Part shown: piece by piece, positions 1 to 6,802 of the stretch
How positions within the stretch are numbered: the first letter of the stretch is position 1
How the letters are laid out: each line of letters begins with the position of its first letter
NCBI GenBank assembly: GCA_024710535.1
Contig: JANJUO010000329.1
Location: 1 to 7,351 of the forward strand
Source: a bacterium
Lineage (GTDB): Bacteria > Bacteroidota > Ignavibacteria > Kapaibacteriales > UBA2268
Reading direction: 5' to 3'
DNA: 7,351 nucleotides
Notes under the pieces: model-generated
Seen by the model: the letters and a program-made list of their open reading frames with translations, nothing else
Told to the model about the DNA's origin: nothing
Database searches by the model: none
Program-made: the position numbers and the translations under genes

Positions 1-2972
1 CTAAGTTTGGTTTCTGCGAGTTTGATTTGCTCAAACAAACTTGTTGATGCACCTTCGGTAACTTTTATTGCATTTTTGAATGCAGATAATTTTGCTTTGT
101 AATCACTGATATTTCTTTCAGCATTTGAAATTGTTCCAACCAATTTATAAACTTGTTTATGGAATTTGGTCAATTCTGCAAGATTTGCGGCTTGTAAAGT
201 CACGCCGTTAAGATATTTGACTTCGAATGCAGCCGGTTCGGTAATCTTTGTCCATACCCCATCCAATACTTTATACATTGAAACAAAGTATTTTCCCGGA
301 GGAACAGGCACCGAAGAATGTTTGTTTGGATTGGTTTCTTTTGAAACGGGCTCATAAGATCCATATCGCAAATCCCAATTGATTCTCTGAATACCGGCAG
401 AGTTTCCTGCATTCAAATATCTGATTGGACTACCACTTGCGTCAGAAATTGCGAAAACTATATATGGTGATTCCTCCAAATCTTCTGCTCTAAGTTCGGC
501 AAAAGTAGGATAAGTGATAGATTTTCCAGCTTTTTCATCTTCTTTTTCTTTATCTTTACGGATTTGTTTTTTTGTTTTGTATGAATCTTTTAAATAATAA
601 GTGAAAGTTGCTCCAAAAGGTGGATTTTCTGCTTTATAGAATGATTCGCCTTCGCATGAACGGCTTTTTGCTGATGTTTCCATATAGAGCAAAGCATCTT
701 TTACCTTGAAAATGTGAGCTTCTTTGTTGAATAATTCTTCTTTGATTTCTCTTAATGAAGAATAATTATCAAGAATGTAAATTCCACGACCAAATGTTCC
801 AATTACCAAATCGCTTTCTCTTTCTTGAATGTCCAAATCACGAACTGCAATTGTTGGAAATCCACTTTTGATTTGAATCCATTTCTTTCCACCATCAACA
901 GTGAAATAAACTCCAAACTCGGTTCCAACAAAAAGCAAATCAGGATTTTGAGTATCTTCTTCGATTGTCCAAACTGGAGAATTTTCAGGTAAATTTGAGG
1001 AAATTGAAGTCCATGTTTTGCCTCTGTCATTACTTTTTAGAATGTATGGCTTGAAATCGTTGCTTTTGTGATTATTAAATGTGGCATAAACTACATTTTC
1101 GTTATGACGAGAAGCATAAAGATCACTCACATACGTAGTTTCGGGAACGCCGGTGAATTTATCGTATTTTGTCCATTTGCCTTCGCTTTCCATAACTTGA
1201 ATCAAGCCATCATCAGTTCCAATATAAAGCAAACCTTCTTTCACAGGAGATTCTGTAAGTGAAATAATATTTCCGAATAATGAAGTTGATTGATTCTTTG
1301 CAACAGTTTCAGGATTCCAAATTTTATCCATAACTTTGAGATTATCTCTTGGAATTTGGCGAGTTAGATCTTCAGAAACTTTTTTCCAAGTATCTCCTCT
1401 ATCATCGCTTTTGAAAACTTTGTTTGCGGCAATATATAATCTTGTATGTGAATGTGGACTGATCAAGACAGGTGTATCCCAATTCCATCTAATCTCTTCA
1501 TCCTTTTCAGGTTGTGGCATAATACCGGTTAACTCACCACTTTTTTTATCAAATCTTTGAAGATTACCGTATTGCCATTGACAATAGATGATGTCAGGAT
1601 TTGTTGGGTCAATTTGCGGTTCATAACCATCGCCACCAACAAGATAAATCCAATCTTGATTAAGAATTCCGGCATAATGAGTTGTTCTTGCAGGTGCTCC
1701 TAATGAATTATTATCCTGAGTTCCACCATACACATTATAAAACGGCAATGCATTATCTGCTTGAATTCTATAGAATTGAGTAACTGGCAAGTTTTCAAAG
1801 AAACGGAAAGTATTTCCATCGTCAAACGTTTCATACAAACCACCGTCACCACCAATTAAATAATGCTTATTATTATCAGGATCAACCCAAATAGCATGAT
1901 CATCAACGTGACGCTCTTTCAAACTCATTCTTTTCCAAGTTTTTCCGCCATCATTTGTTATTGAAGTATAAGTATCAAGTGAATAAACCTTATCGAATTC
2001 TACTGGATCGCAAACAATTTCTGAATAATATTGAGCAGAAGCAGAACGTACATCGCTCATTTTCGTCCAAGAAGCACCACGATTTGAAGTTTTATAAAAA
2101 CCACCCTTACCTTCGGGCAATTCGACAATAGCATAAACATTATCAGGATTTTGTGGAGAAATTGCTAATCCAATTCTTCCAATATCGCCACCTGGAATTC
2201 CATTCATAATTTTGTTCCATGTTTTTCCGGCATCTGTTGACTTATAAATAGCACCGTCAGGTCCACCATTGATAAGTGTCCAAACATGTCTTCTTCTTTG
2301 ATAAGATGCCGCATATAGAACGTTGTTATCTCTTGGATCCATCACAACATCAGTTACTCCGGCATTTTCGCTGATATACAAAGATTTTTCCCAAGTTTTT
2401 CCACCATCAATAGTTTTGTATAATCCTCTATCGCCACCTGGTCCCCAGAGTGGTCCTTGAGCCGCAACATAAACTATATCTGAATTTTTTGGGTCAACAA
2501 TTACTTTTGCGATATGTTCGGACTTTTTCAAACCAACATTTTCAAAGCTGTCTCCACCATTTATCGATTTATAAATACCATCTCCATATCCAACACTACG
2601 TTGAGAATTATTCTCTCCCGAACCAATCCACACAATATGCGGATTATTAGGATCGATTGTTACGCAACCAACAGAATAAGAGCCATAATTATCAAAAATA
2701 GGTATCCAACTTGTACCTGCGTTTGTTGTTTTAAAAACATTTCCTGATGACACAACCACAAACCAAGTATTTTTATCATTAGGATGAACTGCAATATCTC
2801 CAATTCTACCTGAAGTGATTGCCGGACCCATCAATCGTGGCTTTAATCCGGAAAATGTTCCGGAAACCATTTTATCTTTTGATTTATCAACTTCTTCAGA
2901 CTTTTTTGCCTGCGAGAAAAGTGTTGAACAAATCAATGCAATTAGTCCAAAATATAATAGACTTTTCTTCAT
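1..2972 (-). CDS. Exported Asp-box/BNR beta-propeller protein (VPS10/sortilin-like, 'glycosyl hydrolase' annotated family), 3' end outside window
   Basis: The reading frame is open for 990 codons from the ATG at 2972 to the window edge, with no stop or frameshift, so only the C-terminus is missing. Residues 1-22 form a Sec signal peptide (KKS, hydrophobic core, likely cleavage after FSQA), so the protein is exported; the single Cys lies in a poor lipobox. At least ten Asp-box-like repeats of the form K-S/T-x-D/N-x-G-x-T/S-W/F end near residues 89, 143, 194, 252, 302, 346, 389, 529, 654 and 698, predicting one or two beta-propellers. Family hallmarks are GENNSQR (119-125), DDHAIWVDP (from 357) and GGTQDNNS (416-423). 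A Lys/Glu-rich stretch lies near 793-815. WDLRY, ending near 867, and a following PPGKY resemble a FlgD-like Ig module. A helical segment then begins, and I estimate 60-120 residues are missing. Relatives are often labelled glycosyl hydrolase or sortilin-like, but no catalytic residues are evident and the function is unknown. The start is supported by the signal peptide and a GGAG ribosome site. Confidence 0.9.
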   Translation of the reverse strand, partial: MKKSLLYFGLIALICSTLFSQAKKSEEVDKSKDKMVSGTFSGLKPRLMGPAITSGRIGDIAVHPNDKNTWFVVVSSGNVFKTTNAGTSWIPIFDNYGSYSVGCVTIDPNNPHIVWIGSGENNSQRSVGYGDGIYKSINGGDSFENVGLKKSEHIAKVIVDPKNSDIVYVAAQGPLWGPGGDRGLYKTIDGGKTWEKSLYISENAGVTDVVMDPRDNNVLYAASYQRRRHVWTLINGGPDGAIYKSTDAGKTWNKIMNGIPGGDIGRIGLAISPQNPDNVYAIVELPEGKGGFYKTSNRGASWTKMSDVRSASAQYYSEIVCDPVEFDKVYSLDTYTSITNDGGKTWKRMSLKERHVDDHAIWVDPDNNKHYLIGGDGGLYETFDDGNTFRFFENLPVTQFYRIQADNALPFYNVYGGTQDNNSLGAPARTTHYAGILNQDWIYLVGGDGYEPQIDPTNPDIIYCQWQYGNLQRFDKKSGELTGIMPQPEKDEEIRWNWDTPVLISPHSHTRLYIAANKVFKSDDRGDTWKKVSEDLTRQIPRDNLKVMDKIWNPETVAKNQSTSLFGNIISLTESPVKEGLLYIGTDDGLIQVMESEGKWTKYDKFTGVPETTYVSDLYASRHNENVVYATFNNHKSNDFKPYILKSNDRGKTWTSISSNLPENSPVWTIEEDTQNPDLLFVGTEFGVYFTVDGGKKWIQIKSGFPTIAVRDLDIQERESDLVIGTFGRGIYILDNYSSLREIKEELFNKEAHIFKVKDALLYMETSAKSRSCEGESFYKAENPPFGATFTYYLKDSYKTKKQIRKDKEKEDEKAGKSITYPTFAELRAEDLEESPYIVFAISDASGSPIRYLNAGNSAGIQRINWDLRYGSYEPVSKETNPNKHSSVPVPPGKYFVSMYKVLDGVWTKITEPAAFEVKYLNGVTLQAANLAELTKFHKQVYKLVGTISNAERNISDYKAKLSAFKNAIKVTEGASTSLFEQIKLAETKL

Positions 2973-2979
2973 TTAACAA

Positions 2980-2983
2980 CTCC
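2980..2983 (-). promoter_or_regulatory. Shine-Dalgarno site of the propeller gene
   Basis: On the minus strand GGAG sits 7 bases before the ATG at 2972, in the context TTTTTGGAGTTGTTAA. It supports the chosen start, which also gives a proper signal peptide. It contrasts with nrdJ, which has no clear site of this kind. Confidence 0.65.
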
Positions 2984-2989
2984 AAAAAT

Positions 2990-3041
2990 TTAATAAATAA
3001 ACAACATACAAATTTATGAATAATTGAATTAATAAATAAAC
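2990..3041 (-). repeat. Two 13-bp direct repeats in the propeller gene leader
   Basis: TTAATAAATAAAC (plus strand) occurs perfectly at 2990-3002 and 3029-3041, 39 bp apart start to start. The far copy overlaps the candidate -33 element. The near copy would lie in the 5' untranslated leader, just upstream of the ribosome site. An 11-bp version, TTAATAAATAA, is also found at 6779-6789 in front of nrdJ. The motif is simple AT sequence, so it may be only compositional. Confidence 0.45.
3009..3040 (-). promoter_or_regulatory. Candidate Bacteroidota-type promoter of the propeller gene
   Basis: On the minus strand TAAATTTG (3016-3009) matches the Bacteroidota -7 consensus TAnnTTTG. A TTTA (3040-3037), one base off the -33 TTTG, lies 20 bases upstream. 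Transcription would start near 3002 and give a leader of about 30 bases. The region is so AT-rich that a chance match is possible. The position, between the nrdJ terminator and the ribosome site, favours a real promoter. Confidence 0.4.
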
Positions 3042-3118
3042 GATTTGTTTATATACAGAAAAAATGATGATAAATATTGAATATCTAAGAGATGATATTG
3101 GAAAATTTAGCAAATAGA

Positions 3119-3151
3119 TTCTGTTTATCAGGGCTTAGTTTCTATTTATCA
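3119..3151. repeat. Imperfect 12-bp direct repeat with 21-bp period
   Basis: TTCTGTTTATCA (3119-3130) and TTCTATTTATCA (3140-3151) match at 11 of 12 positions and are 21 bp apart, about two helical turns. They lie just past the nrdJ terminator and roughly 120-150 bp upstream of the likely transcription start of the propeller gene. The core TGATAAATA also occurs on the plus strand at 3068-3076. This could be a regulator-binding site, but no regulator is identifiable. Confidence 0.3.
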
Positions 3152-3165
3152 TTTCTGATTTTAAT

Positions 3166-3198
3166 AAAAAAACCCTTGAATTGATCAATTTTCAAGGG
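3166..3198 (-). terminator. Intrinsic terminator of nrdJ
   Basis: Read on the minus strand, an 8-bp stem CCCTTGAA/TTCAAGGG (arms 3198-3191 and 3180-3173) encloses a 10-base loop that contains the palindrome TTGATCAA. A run of seven T's (3172-3166) follows directly. The hairpin starts 24 bases after the nrdJ stop codon. It should end the nrdJ transcript and separate it from the propeller gene. On the plus strand the hairpin is followed by only a weak T-rich stretch, so it is mainly unidirectional. Confidence 0.85.
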
Positions 3199-3222
3199 CT
3201 TTTGATTTATTATTAATTAGAA

Positions 3223-6200
3223 TTAGGAGCAACCGCTCGTAGTTCCGCAATCTTCGCAAACTGTGCAAGAACCATTTCTTTTTACTCTCATTGAGCCACA
3301 ATTTGTACAATGTTCGCCGGTATAACCGAAAGATTGTGCTTCTTTTCTGCTACCAACTTTGAGCAAGTGATGTCCATTTACATCAACTGAATTATCTTCG
3401 AAATTTTCAGCAATATGCTCTTCAATTGGTTCATTAACTGAATCTACAATAATTTCGTCTGCTTCTTCATGATTCCCGTTTCCATTTCCGTTCTCATTCT
3501 TTAAATAATTTGCATCTACTTTCTTGGCAGGAGATAAATTGCTATTGTTGTCCATTGGCACTTCATCAACAGCTGTAATATGAATGAAATCTTTTCTATT
3601 AAGATAATCATATCCTAATGAACGGAAAACATAATCAATAATTGAAGTTGAAGATTTGATTGCTTCGTGTCCGTCCACATAGCCAGCTGGTTCGAATCTG
3701 GTAAACACAAATGTATCCACCAAATCTTCCAAAGGAACTCCATATTGAAGTGCTTTTGATGCAAGAACAGCAAAACTATTGAGCAAACCACGGAATGAAG
3801 CACCTTCTTTATACATATCAATGAAGAATTCACCTAAACTACCATCATCATACTCGCCTGTACGAAGGAAAACTTTATGACCACCAACATAAGCCTCACG
3901 AATAAAACCATGTCTTTTCTTTGGCAATTTATGGCGAACAAGTTTGTAATGTACTTTGTCTGCAATAATTTCCTGAACTTCCTTTGCACCTTTGGTTTCA
4001 TCAAGATTATTTTCATCACCGAGATAAATTACTTCATCGATATCTTCATAATTAGCAGAATTCAATGGTTGTGAAAGTTTGGAGCCATCACGATACAAAG
4101 CAATTGCTTTAAGCATCATTTTCCAAGATTTGGTATAAACTTCACTAATTTGATTAACCGTTGCATGAGCAGGCATATTCACTGTTTTGGAAATAGCTCC
4201 AGAAATAAACGGTTGAGCAGCAGCCATAATTCTAACATGAGCCATATAATCAATGTAGCGCTCGCCACGCTTGCCGCATTTATTTGCTGTATCAAATATA
4301 GGCAAGTGTTCATTTTTGATGTGAGGGGCACCTTCAATCATCATAGTACCACAAACATAATCATTAGCCGCTTCGATTTCATTTGCCTTGAATCCAAGTG
4401 ATTTCAATAAATCAAAATTGTATTCATTTAATTGCTCTTTAGTAATACCAATATTTAGCAAGAAATCTTCGCCAAGTGTCCATTTATTAAAAGCAAATTT
4501 AATATCAAAAACATTATCTAATTGCTTTTCAATTATTTCAATTTTCTCGTCATTAAAGCCTTTTTCTTTTAATGTAGATTTATTGATAAATGGGCAACCG
4601 ATTAATGTACCGGTACCTTTACTGTATTTCTCAATATCTTCAATTTGCTTATCTGAATATTTTAATTTAACTAATGCTTTACGAACAGATTGATTTACAA
4701 TTTTGAAATAACCGCCTCCTGCAAGTTTTTTGTATTTAATAATTGCAAAATCCGGCTCAATACCAGTTGTATCGCAATCCATAACCAAGCCGATTGTTCC
4801 TGTTGGAGCAATTACTGAAACCTGTGCATTGCGATAACCATATTTCTCACCTAATGTGATAGCATTATCCCAAGTTTCTCTTGCGGCGGCACTTAAATAT
4901 TCAGGACAGAAATTTTTATTAATTCCATGCGGTTTGATTGTTAGATCTTCATATTCGGAATTCTGTGCATTATATGCGGCTCTTCTATGATTACGCATAA
5001 CTCTTAGCATTTCATTTTTATTCTCTTCATAACCGTCAAATGGTCCTAATTGTTGAGCTAATTCAGCAGATGCGGAATATGATTCGCCGGTAAGAATTGC
5101 AGAAATCGCACCCGTCCATGCCAATGCTTCCTGTGAATCATAAGGAATACCATTAACCATCAAAAGTGAGCCAAGATTTGCATAGCCCAAACCAAGAGTA
5201 CGGAATTTATAACTTAATTCAGCCATAATTGGCGATGGAAATTGTGCCATCAAAACAGAAATTTCAAGAACAATTGTCCAAAGTCGAACAGCATGCTTAT
5301 AATCATCAACAAGGAAAACGCCATTTTCTTCATCATAAAATTTCATTAAATTCAAACTTGCCAAATTGCATGCCGTATCATCAAGAAACATATACTCGCT
5401 ACATGGATTACTTGCATTGATTCTGCCGGCATTTGGACAAGTATGCCACTCATTGATTGTGGAGTCATATTGCAATCCTGGATCCGCACTTTTCCAAGCG
5501 GCAAGATTGATTTTATCCCAAAGCTCTTTTGCTCGAACAGTTTTAGCAACGCCTTTTTTGGTACGCCAAGTTAATTCCCACATTTCGTCATTTTCAACAG
5601 CAACCATAAATTGATTGGATACACGCACAGAATTATTTGAATTCTGACCACTAACAGTATTGTATCCCTCCCCTTCATAATGTGTATTCATTGCTTCGAA
5701 ATTCAACGAAGTAAATCCTTGATCAACCAAATCAAGTACTCTTTGAATATGATTAAGTGGAATGCCGCGATGAACTGAATTTTTGATTAATTTATTTAGT
5801 TTTTTATTTGATTTCCTATCTGTTCCATTTGCAACGGCTTCTTCAAGAATTGCCTGCATAAAAGTTGAATTAATTTTCGAGCCCGCAACGAGTGCGGCAA
5901 CTTTTTCTTCTTCTTTTGCTTTCCATTCGATAAATTCTTCAACATCCGGGTGGTCGATATCAACTATCACCATTTTTGCAGCTCTACGCGTGGTTCCACC
6001 AGATTTAATTGCACCTGCGGCTCTATCAAAAATTTTCAAAAAACTCATCAAACCGGAAGAATATCCACCGCCTGATAATTTTTCGCCTGATCCACGTAAA
6101 TTTGAAAAATTTGAACCCGTTCCACTTCCGTATTTGAAGATTCTTGCTTCACGAGTGAGCAAATCGAAAATACCGCCATCATTCAGCAAATCATCACTTA

Positions 6201-6762
6201 CTGACTGAATAAAACAAGCATGAGGTTGCGGTCTTGAGTAAGCATCAGCTGATTTTTTTAATTCTTTTGTTTCTGGATCGATGAAATAATGCCCTTGCTT
6301 ACTGCCGGTGATTCCATAAGCATAATGCAAACCGGTATTAAACCATTGCGGTGAGTTAGGTGCCGCCATTTGCTTCAAAAGCATATATGCTATTTCATCA
6401 TAGAAATTTTGAGCATCTTTATCGCTGTCAAAATAATTATGCTCTTTTCCCCACCAAGTCCAAGCACCAGCTAAGCGATGCACAACCTGTTTAATTGAGT
6501 TTTCAGAGCCGGTTTTATGATTTCCTTTTTCATCAAGAATTGGATTATTGTCCTCATCAAAAAGGGAAACTCCGGTTTTTCTGAAATATTTTTGAGCTAA
6601 AATATCCGTTGCCAATTGCGACCACGATGTTGGTACTTCAACATCTTTCATATCAAATACAACCGAGCCATCCGGATTTCTCAATGTGGATGCTCTTTTT
6701 GTGTAAATGAAATGTTGATATGGGTTTACACCTTCTTTGGTAAACCTTTTATTAATTCTCAT
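3223..6762 (-). CDS. nrdJ: Class II adenosylcobalamin-dependent ribonucleotide reductase (complete, 1179 aa)
   Basis: This enzyme reduces ribonucleotides to deoxyribonucleotides in the cytoplasm, using adenosylcobalamin to generate a protein thiyl radical. It therefore needs no oxygen and no radical subunit. By comparison with known class II enzymes, NPCSE at 452-456 holds the thiyl-radical Cys454, with Asn452 and Glu456. Cys183 (PHACF) and Cys465, 11 residues after Cys454, form the active-site redox pair. PTGTIG (653-658) is the substrate phosphate-binding loop. Residues about 693-830 are the extra helical segment of the long NrdJ type, followed by QPFISGAISKT (850-860). An acidic Asn/Gly-rich linker (about 1066-1145) leads to a tail with Cys1152, 1155, 1166, 1169, 1172 and 1178. 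No N-terminal ATP-cone is visible, so overall-activity control by dATP of that type is not expected. The N-terminus (NPDGSVVF at 29-36) fits the family start, although the ribosome site is weak (GGTTAG). No cobalamin riboswitch fits in the 32-bp spacer upstream. Confidence 0.97.
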   Translation of the reverse strand: MRINKRFTKEGVNPYQHFIYTKRASTLRNPDGSVVFDMKDVEVPTSWSQLATDILAQKYFRKTGVSLFDEDNNPILDEKGNHKTGSENSIKQVVHRLAGAWTWWGKEHNYFDSDKDAQNFYDEIAYMLLKQMAAPNSPQWFNTGLHYAYGITGSKQGHYFIDPETKELKKSADAYSRPQPHACFIQSVSDDLLNDGGIFDLLTREARIFKYGSGTGSNFSNLRGSGEKLSGGGYSSGLMSFLKIFDRAAGAIKSGGTTRRAAKMVIVDIDHPDVEEFIEWKAKEEEKVAALVAGSKINSTFMQAILEEAVANGTDRKSNKKLNKLIKNSVHRGIPLNHIQRVLDLVDQGFTSLNFEAMNTHYEGEGYNTVSGQNSNNSVRVSNQFMVAVENDEMWELTWRTKKGVAKTVRAKELWDKINLAAWKSADPGLQYDSTINEWHTCPNAGRINASNPCSEYMFLDDTACNLASLNLMKFYDEENGVFLVDDYKHAVRLWTIVLEISVLMAQFPSPIMAELSYKFRTLGLGYANLGSLLMVNGIPYDSQEALAWTGAISAILTGESYSASAELAQQLGPFDGYEENKNEMLRVMRNHRRAAYNAQNSEYEDLTIKPHGINKNFCPEYLSAAARETWDNAITLGEKYGYRNAQVSVIAPTGTIGLVMDCDTTGIEPDFAIIKYKKLAGGGYFKIVNQSVRKALVKLKYSDKQIEDIEKYSKGTGTLIGCPFINKSTLKEKGFNDEKIEIIEKQLDNVFDIKFAFNKWTLGEDFLLNIGITKEQLNEYNFDLLKSLGFKANEIEAANDYVCGTMMIEGAPHIKNEHLPIFDTANKCGKRGERYIDYMAHVRIMAAAQPFISGAISKTVNMPAHATVNQISEVYTKSWKMMLKAIALYRDGSKLSQPLNSANYEDIDEVIYLGDENNLDETKGAKEVQEIIADKVHYKLVRHKLPKKRHGFIREAYVGGHKVFLRTGEYDDGSLGEFFIDMYKEGASFRGLLNSFAVLASKALQYGVPLEDLVDTFVFTRFEPAGYVDGHEAIKSSTSIIDYVFRSLGYDYLNRKDFIHITAVDEVPMDNNSNLSPAKKVDANYLKNENGNGNGNHEEADEIIVDSVNEPIEEHIAENFEDNSVDVNGHHLLKVGSRKEAQSFGYTGEHCTNCGSMRVKRNGSCTVCEDCGTTSGCS

Positions 6763-6802
6763 TACTAACCATTATATATTAATAAATAATTTTTTTAATC
6801 AA
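6763..6802 (-). promoter_or_regulatory. nrdJ upstream spacer with possible -35/-10 elements
   Basis: The 32-bp gap between the SIMPL stop and the nrdJ ATG is almost pure A/T and has no hairpin. On the minus strand TATAAT (6776-6771) lies 8 bases before the ATG. TTGATT (6802-6797), which overlaps the SIMPL stop, lies 20 bases further upstream. If this pair were used, the nrdJ transcript would start almost at its ATG. The long spacing and the base composition make this weak. Read-through from the SIMPL gene is the simpler alternative. Confidence 0.25.

Noticed and set aside
3064..3117. 17-codon plus-strand ORF in the intergenic region (starts ATGATGATAAAT)
   Set aside because: It is very short, has no ribosome site and no recognisable product, and is expected by chance in this composition.
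4260..4690. Possible intein or foreign insertion in nrdJ (residues about 693-830)
   Set aside because: The segment matches the helical region normally found in long NrdJ proteins (G-T-G-T-L-x-G-x-P, WTLGE, CGTMMIEGAPH motifs), with no splice-junction residues or protease/endonuclease motifs.
4388..4693. 101-codon plus-strand open frame
   Set aside because: It is antisense to the helical insert of nrdJ and has no motif or start-site support. It is explained by the AT-rich codons of nrdJ.
5783..6208. 141-codon plus-strand open frame
   Set aside because: It lies entirely opposite nrdJ over its conserved N-terminal catalytic region, and its Ser/Phe/Pro-rich translation has no recognisable motif. 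It is an antisense by-product of nrdJ codon use.
6763..6794. Cobalamin riboswitch upstream of the B12-dependent reductase
   Set aside because: The gap is only 32 bp and holds no B12-box-like conserved segment or hairpin. The region upstream is SIMPL coding sequence.
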